From NCBI GenBank assembly GCA_033032865.1, contig JAWHQI010000272.1:496001-560000 (forward strand): a stretch of 64,000 nucleotides of DNA, given 5' to 3'. Every line of letters starts with the position of its first letter. Position 1 is the first letter of the stretch. Origin of the DNA: Dactylorhiza incarnata. Taxonomy: Eukaryota > Streptophyta > Magnoliopsida > Asparagales > Orchidaceae. Shown here piece by piece: positions 55,742 to 64,000 of the stretch. The translations under genes were made by a program, and so were the position numbers. The notes beneath the pieces were generated by a model. That model did no database searches. It was not told the DNA's origin and saw only the letters and a program-made list of their open reading frames with translations.

Positions 55742-56537
55742 TGCAAGGCCTTGCCCGCATATGGAGGGTTCGTCGGGGTTTGGCACTCACCTGCAACAAA
55801 AATTAAAAGCGTAAACTTTTACCCTTAAAGGGGGCGAGTAGAAGAAATAACGAAGTTAAGCGAGTTGAAGCATACCTTCCCCCGGCTGCACAGGGGGAGC
55901 AAGTCAAGGTGGCACCGCAAGTAAGCAAACTCAAAGTGCTTCCTGGCGAAGAACTTGTATACTCCATCACTTCACTATCCACGCGAGGGGCACGGTATAT
56001 TGATTCGCTTCTTTGGACCGGCGAGTACGGTATGTTTTCAAAGTCCCCCTTGATGAAGAGGAAACTGTCGTTCCAATGGTGGACTTTGTTGGAGGTCATA
56101 TAGACATGTAGTTGCGAACCGGTTAAATAGGCGACTCTGTTTGTGGTCACACGGAAGATGAACAGCTTCCTGAAGAAGGTTGAACTCAACCTTCTCCTCC
56201 CGCAGATAGCACGTGAATGTGACTAGCATGGCAATCGCATTCGTGTTGAATTGAAGAGGACACCATCCCGAAATACTTGAGGAACTGCTTTACCTCTGGC
56301 CATAAGGGGGAGGAGCCCCACGTCAAAGTGAGGAAGGGGGAAGGCGAGCTCACCCTAGTAGAAGGTTTTGATGGTCTCGCCTTCACCCAGGTAGCGAACA
56401 GTGTACCATGTCGGCAGGAGAGTGGCCATAAAGGCAAGGAGATCCTCCTTCTGCACCTTCCCGTCAGGGAAGCAATGGTCGGTGAAATTGGTGACACACT
56501 TCTCGCGTGCATCAGAGGTCTCTGTATCGCCAGTCAT
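55742..56537 (-). pseudogene. Element H antisense gene b, first exon and intron (Tat 'Transposase_28'-like)
   Basis: Start ATG 56537 (MTGDTETSDAREKCVTNFTD), with VQKEDLLAFMATLLPTWYTV aligning with SKDEYLSFLAKYMVQNQIVV of F gene b. A TAG at about 56357-56355 and a frameshift follow. In the next frame come FDVGLLPL, VKQFLKYFGM and LHVYMTSNKV, HHWNDSFLFIKGDFENI, the counterpart of FWKERFLIFEGDL in F. The exon ends Gly-Lys before an 85-bp intron 55875-55791 (GTATGC ... TTTTTGTTGCAG), the same place as the F intron. The next exon begins at 55790 and is cut by element D at 55742; it continues at 46888 downward. This is the gypsy antisense-gene family (PF04195-like). Confidence 0.65.
55791..55875 (-). 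other. Spliceosomal intron in element H gene b
   Basis: Minus strand GTATGCTTC ... TTTTTGTTGCAG, 85 bp, after a Gly-Lys end. Its position matches intron 11458-11530 of element F gene b. Confidence 0.6.
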
Positions 56538-56650
56538 TGCGCGACAAAGGTCGATATTGCAAGGTGCGAGTCCAAAGAAGAGAGAATAGAATAGAAGGAA
56601 GGGCAGGGGAGCAATTAATGTGGTGGGTGAAAAAAGAAAAGAGGGGAGGG

Positions 56651-56660
56651 GTATTTATAG
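56651..56660 (-). promoter_or_regulatory. TATA box of element H gene b
   Basis: The minus strand reads CTATAAATAC, about 114 bases before the gene b ATG at 56537. The interval 56538-56982 between genes a and b otherwise shows no coding sequence. Confidence 0.5.
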
Positions 56661-57422
56661 AAAAACATGTGTGGGCAGGGGGTCACGATTATTGGCACGA
56701 CCTGCTCATCCTCGACCCCCTCGCACCTCAAAGCCTAGCAACTCGCCAGTTTGTGGCAAGTACAACCCCATATGGTTCAACATCCAGGCATCGTGACATA
56801 GAAAAAGGAATAATTATAATAACAATAGTATGCGAGCTCAATCGAATAAAGAAGCATTAATACTAGCGAGGCAGGTGTCAATCTTAGCAAAGAAATAATA
56901 TTGTTCAAGTGCGTGAAAGAAAGAATAGACATTTCAACATTCATAAAATTCGAAGGGGATACGAGCGGACTCATTGAGGGTGCTACTTCCAGACACCCCG
57001 GTCTCGCGTTCGCACACTTAGACCACGCCTGGTGATGGCATACTCACGAACGGCGGCGACTTCTTGTTGCATGGTGTGCACATAGTCCTTGATTCGCTTA
57101 AGGTGATCCTCTAGTGATGAGGTATCGCCTCCTATGCTCTGATGCACCTCTTCTGCGAGCAGGATGCAATCTCTCTCCAGAGCACTCATTCGTTGCTCCA
57201 GGGCAAGGATGCGAGAGCATGGGTCAGTCTCGCCCGGAGCCCTCTCCTCCTGAAGCTCGTGAAACATGTATCCATACTTCTGTAGGACCACTACCATGCA
57301 GTTTTTCAGCTCGGTAATAGTGGAAGGGTCTCCAAGGAAGTCCTCAATCATGTCAGGGGAGGGCGGTGCTGAGTAGACCCCTAAATAATCTGACTCGCCA
57401 ACTCCTGAAATCTCGTGTTGAT

Positions 57423-57494
57423 CTGGGAAAGCAAAGAGGTGGTTAGCGAAATATGGCAGAATTCTTAGGTAGGAAGCGACTGCAGGTCACTTAC
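57423..57494 (-). other. Spliceosomal intron 2 in element H gene a
   Basis: Minus strand GCACG|GTAAGTGACC ... TTTGCTTTCCCAG|ATCAAC, 72 bp, phase 1. It is the counterpart of F intron 9739-9814. Confidence 0.65.
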
Positions 57495-57776
57495 CGTGCG
57501 AGTACTTAACACCCTTCCCCTCGTGATGGACGGATGGCTTGCGGAGCTGAGTAGAGGGGGATTTCGGCTGCACGCTGAAAGGAATTGAGTGGGGAAGTAC
57601 CAGGGACTTCCCTGAGCCCACTCGCGGAGGAGCTTTGTTGGTGCCCAGCACTTTATGGGGCATAGTAGGAGCAGTGCTAATCGGGTCATTGACTGTATCT
57701 GCAAGCTCATGAGTGAAGTAGTAGGAGAGCGACTTCCTTGTCGGGGGTGTCGTTGCAAGATTAACGAAAGTGGGAA

Positions 57777-57853
57777 CTGTAGAAAAGAAACATGGGTTTT
57801 ATTCTACCCTCTAAAGGTGAGTCGAGTGAAAAGAAAGGTGTTGGGTCACTTAC
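57777..57853 (-). other. Spliceosomal intron 1 in element H gene a
   Basis: Minus strand TCTCTG|GTAAGTGACCC ... TTCTTTTCTACAG|TTCCC, 77 bp. Confidence 0.6.
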
Positions 57854-58264
57854 CAGAGACCTAAGGGCGAGTGTCAGGGGTCACCTTCATGCCCGCGCCG
57901 CCCTGGTCAGCGTCTGCCTGAGCTCTCGTGTCATCCTCGGGGGTGAGGTCAGGCTGTGAGATTTATGGTTATGGAATGGCGGGAATTCTGTAAAGTAAAG
58001 CTATAAGTGGATAGAAGGAGAGGGGGACTCGCACCTGATAGGATGTTCCAAGATCCAGGCTGAACCTGGGATGTTGTTGCCCAAGCAGGGTCGTCACCTC
58101 TCCAATCGACTTGTGTCTCACTTTTTTAGCAGTTCTTTTCTCTACGCACCTCTGGTAGTGCATGAAGAGTGCTCGGCGACAATGGCCATTAGGCTAGAGG
58201 TTTCCGCCTTGTTCTTCTTCTTGAGAGCATCGAGTCGAGCCAATATATCTTTGGAAGGTGGCAT

Positions 58265-59337
58265 GACAACAAGGAGGCACAGGACCAAGGGGAAGCGAGG
58301 GGAAGAAATGGGAAAGTCCTTGGATTTGCCTACCTCTCCCCTTGATATGTATAACCCTGGTGGGTCCCACTAAAAGATTTCCTCTAAATTGAGGCACTCA
58401 CCAAACATTTGGGGTTGAACTGTCTTTCCTAGCTTGAGGCAAGCTTGCAAAGAGAGGGGAGTGTGCACAACCTCGTATTTGTCGAGTGGACTCATAAATC
58501 CATCAAGAAGAAGGGGAGAGGCTAAGTCCAGGTGAGTCGGAGGGGTGAGTACGCAAAGGGTATTGCATACACACCCAGTTCGGCATGCATGGAGAGTTTC
58601 CAGCCTCACTGGGTACTCGCCACCCCCAGACGAGCAGGCCTCAAGCAACTTGGACTCGCCTCTAGGTTTTGTGGCCCATATTTCCAGGGAATACCACCTT
58701 GGCCTACATTAGCCACTCCAAACAGTGGGATTCCGATGTCGGCAGACCAATTTAGGCTGTATTTAGTAAAATCAAAAGGCGGGTTTCTGCTATTCGCGGA
58801 CTATTTTCAGAAAACTATAAATAGACCTTCATGGGCCCTTTGGAGAGGACCTCTTTTTAGCTTGTCCTCTCTTTTGGTTGTTTTGGTTGGTGGGAGATCC
58901 AACACTAAGCTCACCCAGGTTTCCGGGTTGGCATTCTGGTGCTCTCAAATGTCCTCCAGGGTGCCAAGATCAGCTTTGGTTTGAGAGGGGAAGATCTTCT
59001 TGATCTTCCGGGTTTGTGGCGGGTCCTCTACATTACAGCTCATGGGTTTGTTTTTAGGTTAACCACCTTCGTGAGCGAGACTCTTTGTTCTAAGTGATTG
59101 TCATAGTTCTCCCACTCGGTATAAGTAAGAGCAAGCTACATCCCTTTGGTCCGAACTCCTTTGAACCGTGATTTCTGGGTTCAACATCCACCATCGTATT
59201 TTCTCTGCATGTACTGCAGTGCTCCGATGCCACACATCACCCAATGTTCTTCCAACTCTAAGGTAATATACTAATATAGAATTTGCAGTTGTAATTTGGT
59301 CCATTTCATTTCTAATGTTGATTTTTCTAGTCGTAAT
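58265..59337 (-). other. Element H region upstream of gene a, border unclear
   Basis: No coding frame that I can support. By analogy with F, the H LTR should lie within about 200-800 bases, but I cannot find clear LTR ends. TATA-like ACTATAAATAG occurs at about 58820, readable on either strand. ACTCGC/GCGAGT sites continue through this part. Confidence 0.35.
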
Positions 59338-59680
59338 GTTGAAGTTTCCACTCTTAGTGTAGTAGTTTCTAGTTGTAATGTGGATGTTGCCATGCCTGAT
59401 GTCATTGTTTACTATTCTATTATTGCTATTTCCAATTTATATATATTTATCTCCAGTTTTGCAGTCATAATGTTGTGGATTATAGTTATATTGTTTTTGT
59501 TCCAGTCTGTTGATGTTTCCACTCTTAATGTAGTTGTTTCTAGTTGTAATAAGGATGTTGCCAGGCCTGATGCCATAGTTTACAGTTGTATTGTTGTTTT
59601 TCTTGAGTTTAGATATATTTATTTCCAGTTTTGTAGTCATGATGTTGTGGATTACAGTTATAATTTCTTTTGTTCCAGTC
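59338..59680 (+). repeat. 171-bp imperfect tandem repeat, two copies
   Basis: Copy 1 at 59338-59508 and copy 2 at 59509-59680 both start GTTGA(A/T)GTTTCCACTCTTA and share GTTGTGGATTA and TGTTCCAGTC. A third, partial copy-like stretch precedes (59281-59337) and follows (59681-59760). AT-rich, built on a shorter TTTCTAGTTGTAATGTTG unit. No coding sequence. Confidence 0.75.
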
Positions 59681-59760
59681 GTAATGTTGGTGCTTGCAGT
59701 TAAAATACCATGTTTCCAGTTATAATGTTGATTATTCTGGTTCTAATTTGGTCAATCTCC

Positions 59761-60008
59761 TGATTTCTAGCTGATTACAGATGCCTGAAAGCAGTTACCT
59801 TTAAAACAGATGTGATGTAAAGACCTTCAAGAAAAACTCCCAACCCTTGGTTGATGTTCTGTCTGAAGACTCCAAAATGCTCTACTTAATATTGGTGTAC
59901 TTCCTTTGTTGAAGAAGCCAAATATTCAGCAGAACATACCACTTATTTATTACATTTGAGGTCTTATTCTCCAAAGAAAAAACTAAAGTATCTAGTTGTC
60001 TACCTAAA
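59761..60008 (+). other. Noncoding spacer
   Basis: I see no gene, LTR end or repeat in this stretch. Confidence 0.4.
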
Positions 60009-61426
60009 TCACCCAGAGTGCGTTGAATAGGTGAGTCCTGCGGCTTTTAGCGGAATAAAAATACTTTAAATAACATGCACACAGAATAAGAGAAAACACA
60101 GCACAGACGCAAGGATTTATAGTGGTTCCCCAGAATGGGTACGTCCACTTTCCCGCCTCGCCATTCTAGCACTTCGGGCTAGAGTCGGCTACTTCATCAA
60201 ACTCAAATTTCAACAAATATTACACCTCAGAGTCTTCAACTCCTACAAGCTCGGAGACAACGTCCCCTACAAAAACTCGTAGAACACCCTCTCCTACACT
60301 TGATCCTCTAAACTAGGATCTACAAAACTCGGAAGCAAAACTTCCTACAAAAGTTATAAAAGGTTTCGTTACAAACAATAGATTGAAAACAATGTCCTTA
60401 GAAGTCTCAAAGAGATTCAACTTCAGATCTGAGAAAAAGGATTCGTCTTCCTTGCTTGAGAGATGAACTTGAACTTGAAGGTTGAAGGAGAAGGATGACA
60501 TGAACTTAAGAGATCTTTATCTGAACTTGAGAATCGACTAGATCTTAATGCAACTTGGAGTATGTGAAATCAGATATCTTGCCGAGACTTTTCTTTGAGA
60601 GGAATCACGAAATCAAATTGTCGGCAATGAGTTCTTTTGTCGCGAAAACTAGAAATGCAGAGAGAGAATTGTGTGTATGTTTTTCTGTTCACGATTAGGG
60701 TTCAATAAAATTAACCCTTAACTATTTATAGAGATTCCTCTTCTAACGGTTAGAATGAGATTTCAGGATAGAGCTCCACGTGTACAATACATGGTCGGTG
60801 CCCTAAAGGAAAGCCGTCAACAAGTTCAAAAAGAAAAGTTGTTAAGTCAATTCGTCTAGTGTACGTTCACATGACCTCTCTGGATTACTCGACGAACTGC
60901 TCTTAACCACTCGACGAATTGATCTTCGCTTAGATTTGAAATAGAATACAACTATATATCAGAGATCATGAGACTTCTCGACAGTACTCGACGAATTCAT
61001 CGAGTATTCTCATGACATCACTAGATCACTCGACGAATTGAACTTGGCCAAAACTGAAAACAAGATAATATACTTTCTAAATTTTCTCTAGTAGACTCGA
61101 CGAATTGGTCGACTGCTCACGTGAGATCTCGACGAATGAAACGAGTCTTCACGTGCACAAACTCGACGAATTTTACTTAGAACATTCTTGTCAATACAGA
61201 ATCCAGTAAACAGCTACTAGTTGATTTTCCTTGCACTTGGAAATGAAGTACACCCCAATAGAGAGATTACACATGAATCAACACTATGTCCTACACAATG
61301 AAGAATTACATTGCATAGTCCTGTGTTTTATGACCCATTGTAATCTGACATTGGTTTGTACTTAGCAATTAAAGTCCTGCAACAACATAACTAAAATGCA
61401 ACATCAAATACTAAAAGTGTACAGTA
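60009..61426 (-). repeat. LTR-like block I1 with TCGACGAATT sites
   Basis: Layout matches copia-type LTRs in minus orientation (compare I2). It has the ...GGATTTATAGTGGTTCCCC segment, shared with I2 at 61618-61635, and AGACCATTT-free AT-rich DNA. It also has a run of ACTCGACGAATT sites from 60880 to 61170 (60891, 60917, 60988, 61031, 61098, 61128, 61162). Ends are not clear and no target duplication was found. Non-coding. Confidence 0.4.
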
Positions 61427-63150
61427 TGCCTCTGAGTATTCTCTAGAGGGGAGTGAATAGAGATTTAAAAAATCTTTACACTAAATGTGCACACACAATA
61501 AAAATACTAAGTATTATGCAATCACCAAAACCAAAACAGAATGAAGTAATCATAGTTAATATAAAACAGAAAATAGTAAACTGGGACAGCACAGAAATTC
61601 AATGCAAAAGACACAGAATTTATAGTGGTTCCCCAAAATGTGGTTAGTCCGATCTTCTACCACCTTGGTAGGATTGCACTAACTGTGTCTGGGTCTTTTT
61701 ATAAGGAGACTCTCAGAACCACTGAGTCTTTTGATAAGGATACTCTTAGAACTGCAGAGTTTTTTGATAAGGAGACTCTTAGAACCACTGAATCCATTGG
61801 AAGAGGGATTCTTAAAACTCTTTTACAGTTGGTGGATGAGAACAATAGAGTGGGAAGAAAGAAGAGAAAAGAATTCTCCAACAAGAATCCTTCAGAAGCT
61901 GTCTCTTTGAATGTTGTAGCTTCTGTTTATCTCAGGATCTGAATATGATGAACCCTTGCTTATGATAGTGATGATTGAAAGGTTTATAAGCTTGATCCTG
62001 GTTCTCTGCACTTTTGTAGACTTGATGATATATGATGTAGAAGAAGAAGCAGCACTATTGTGATGATCTCTTGTTGTGCAGAGGAGTTGTTCTTCTGTTT
62101 TGTCTTAGGGTTGGTGGAGGAAGAAGAAGCAGTCATATTTCGACAGACAGGATATATGATCAGATGTAGTTCTTTTTCTTCTCCACTCAGCATATTAATA
62201 ATTTGAGTTTTTAATTTCTTTCTTCTTTTGGGTTGTCCTTAGAAGGAATGTCCAGTAGACAATTGATGTTTCCTTCTATTTTTGTTTCCGACCCATCCAT
62301 CTAATTTGAATAACCTACCAAGAATGTCTTTGTTGCATTTTTGGAATACTCCATTCCATTCTTGGTAATAAACGAGCCGTTGGAGAACAGTCTTCAGCTT
62401 TATAGACCTTCTGAAAAGGAATTAGAAAAGACAACAGAAAACCTTCTATTTCTAACTGCACTCAACGTTGCGTCGACTTCATCTTTCGTCATATCGATGC
62501 ACCTCTGGGTTCTTATAGAAGTAGCTTCGAATTCCTTCTTAGCTCTGGCTGAACGCATATATCGACGTTGCGTCGAGTTCTTATCAACGTATCCGTCGAG
62601 TTGAAGACTTGAACTTGAACTTTATTTTTTGCGTCGAATTGAACTCGAAGTTGCGTCGACTTCTGAGATGGCTTCGACAGGCTCTTCCTTCTGCGTCGAG
62701 TTCATTTTGAAGTTACGTCGACTTCTGATATAGCTTTGACAAGCTCTGTCTTCTGCTTGGAGATAATTTCAAAGTTGCATTGACTTCTGATATAGCTTTG
62801 ACAGGCTGTCTTCTGCGTCGAGATCATTTCGATGTTGCATCGACTTCACTTATACTTCGACAGCCAGATTGGGTTACTTCGACTTTCAGTCAGAACTACG
62901 TCGATATCTAGCCGAAGTTGCATCAACTTCCATTCGACGTAAGTCTTAACTTAACTGAATTTGTGCTTCTCTTAGGCCTGGTCTTGACACACTAAGTGAA
63001 TGTGATATCCTAGGACATCTAATACCCATTTTACCCTTTCTATACAATATGGGTAATACAACCTAACTGACGAAATCACTTTAAGATAATTTGTTAGATT
63101 AATCGAAAGGGTTCTTCAAATCAAGGTTATTGTGGATACAATACCCAACA
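61427..63150 (-). repeat. LTR-like block I2 (copia-type, solo or truncated)
   Basis: On the minus strand it starts TGTTGGGTATTGTATCC (63150) and ends near CCCCTCTAGAG...GGCA (61427), a usual copia LTR outline of 1.7 kb. No primer site or target duplication can be paired. It contains the 62-bp tandem repeat 62648-62867 and CGTCGA(C/G)TTC sites from 62490 on. No coding frame. Confidence 0.4.
62648..62867 (+). repeat. 62-bp tandem repeat with CGTCGACTTC sites
   Basis: Units begin at 62648, 62710, 62772 and 62832 with (A)AGTTGC(G)TCGACTTC, followed by GCTT(C/T)GACAGGCT and TTCTGCGTCGAG. Units 2 and 3 carry CG-to-TG/CA changes. Confidence 0.75.
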
Positions 63151-63421
63151 AAAATTTATTCTTTTTAGGTAAATTTTATGTTAGACTGACAGTCGACCAC
63201 GTAACACTTATCTAGGACTTCCAAACCGTGGAAGAGAATTTCAATTCGAGAGAACTCCTCTTGCGAACTGCATGCACAAGGACATGGTGCAGGAGCTAGC
63301 TGACCATACAATTGAAGAGAGCTCACACACCTTAGAGCTTAGGAGAGTGAATGTCTTGATCAAATATGTATTGACTGTGTTATTCTTTCCATTGAAATGA
63401 CTGAAAATACCTAGTTGTGTG

Positions 63422-64000
63422 ATGGATTTCCAGGGGTTGAAGGAGTTTGGAGAGTTCAATTGGTCGAAGGCCATACATAAATTCCTTCATTCCCATTTTG
63501 ATCCTATGAGTCAGATTGCTACTAGCGAGGGGGCGACAAATTTGGGTTACCTCAAAGGGTGTCATGTCATTCTAGTGGTAAGAAATAAACATGTATTATT
63601 TAGCTTTGTAAAATAAAATCTCATTTTAATATATCTTGTATATCTCTTATCGTATGTATTTTCTTTAGCACACCTATCTAGCAGTGACATCTAGTGAGTT
63701 AACAAGACCTCGACTGTATCGATGGTCTTTGAAGATTCCCTACGTGCTAAATACTGTTCGAAATTACATGTTAAGTTGTCTAAGTCGGACATAATAAGTA
63801 TTACGTTATTATTTGTTGCATTAATTTATACTTAAACATATAACATGAGATTTTTTTGTATATAGGTTCAGAGGGCTTTTGTATTTATATCAGTGGAGGA
63901 AGAGGTGTTGCAAGGGGGAGGAGAAGGAGAGGAGGAATCATCAGAGTTTGAGGAAGCCTATGAGAGGAAGGATAGGAGGAGTGGGGGGAAAAAGAAGAGT
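63422..64000 (+). pseudogene. Exon-like pieces of a DUF1985/Ulp1-MULE-associated gene, partial at window end
   Basis: The first piece encodes GLKEFGEFNWSKAIHKFLHS and GYLKGCHVILV, the pattern (FNW.KA..FL then a G-C-hydrophobic end) seen in plant proteins of MULE/Ulp1-type elements with DUF1985. It ends at donor CTAGTG|GTAAGA (63578). Acceptor TTCTTTAG is at 63668, giving a 91-bp intron. A second piece encodes HTYLAVTSSELTRPRLYRW. After another acceptor-like TATATAG (63865), a Glu/Gly/Lys-rich piece runs to the window edge. Exon 2 donor is unclear. Similarity is by pattern memory only, and the piece may be a host gene or part of a DNA transposon. Confidence 0.45.

Larger units (their letters stand above)
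56983..58264 (-). pseudogene. Element H antisense gene a: coiled-coil protein with introns (broken)
   Basis: Start ATG 58264 (MPPSKDILARLDALKKK), like the N-terminus of gene a in F. The later exons are open once two introns are removed: 57853-57777 (77 bp, GTAAGTGACCC ... TTTCTTTTCTACAG) and 57494-57423 (72 bp, GTAAGTGACCTG ... CTTTGCTTTCCCAG, phase 1). The exon between them encodes VNLATTPPTRKSLSYYF and more without a stop. The last exon has MIEDFLGDPSTITELKNC and a coiled coil (ILALEQRMSALERDCILLAE), ending at TAG 56983. A TAG in the exon before the 77-bp intron and a frame change near 58140 break it. Function unknown; it is the upstream partner of gene b, in the same order as in element F. 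Confidence 0.6.

Noticed and set aside
46888..55742. D insertion site as border between two unrelated sequences
   Set aside because: Protein similarity to element F gene b on both sides shows the two flanks belong to one gene of element H.
57988..58034. Intron of 47 bp in element H gene a (GTGCGAG ... TTTACAG)
   Set aside because: Too short for a normal plant intron; left out of the gene model.

Overview
The window is repeat DNA from a flowering-plant nuclear genome. Almost every base belongs to LTR retrotransposons of the Ty1/copia and Ty3/gypsy superfamilies, many nested inside one another, and no intact host gene was found. Plant origin is shown by the copia polyproteins (Gag zinc knuckle, protease, integrase, RT with YVDD, RNase H), Met-tRNA primer sites (TGGTATCAGAG), a Tat/Athila-type primer site (TGGCGCTGTTGCCGGGGA), Tat-type gypsy elements carrying extra antisense genes, and the end of a Del/Tekay-type gypsy element. 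I cannot name the species.

Layout. (A) 1-6278, minus strand: Sirevirus-like copia element cut by the left window edge, with one LTR at 4874-6278. (G) 6279-7670 and 42741-about 46370: end of a Del/Tekay-like gypsy element and its very long LTR, split by F. (F) 7671-42740, minus strand: Tat-type gypsy element with 0.52-kb LTRs, gag and protease, no visible RT or integrase, and two plus-strand (antisense) intron-bearing genes. F is broken by two copia insertions: E (11789-19971, target duplication AAATT) and B (21544-37945, target duplication AAGAT). B is itself broken inside pol by C (24810-31525), a gypsy-like non-autonomous element. (D) 46889-55741, plus strand: Sirevirus-like element with target duplication TGCAA, sitting in (H) 46371-about 59300, a second Tat-type fragment with the same two-gene antisense module on the minus strand. 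(I) 59300-63150: tandem repeats and two LTR-like blocks. The last part, 63422-64000, has exon-like pieces resembling a plant MULE/Ulp1-associated (DUF1985-like) gene and runs off the window.

Insertion order from nesting: G, then F, then E and B, then C; separately H, then D. E, and the pol regions of B and D, are damaged almost only by premature stops in one continuous frame, several of them CGA-to-TGA or CAA/CAG-to-TAA/TAG changes, so these elements are fairly young.

Most interesting points. (1) In Sirevirus-like copies A and B, the C-terminal part of gag is bounded by GTATCT/GTAACT at one end and a pyrimidine-rich ...CTAG at the other, and that TAG is the gag stop codon. Copy D lacks exactly this segment, with gag and pol fused in frame at the predicted splice junction. 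This points to a retained intron that could switch between Gag and Gag-Pol. (2) The Tat elements F and H share an antisense two-gene module with short introns at matching positions and TATA boxes. (3) A small RNA-like hairpin with a conserved loop and a covarying stem recurs in the 3' noncoding regions of B and D. (4) Several unrelated LTR families each carry their own array of short inverted-repeat motifs.
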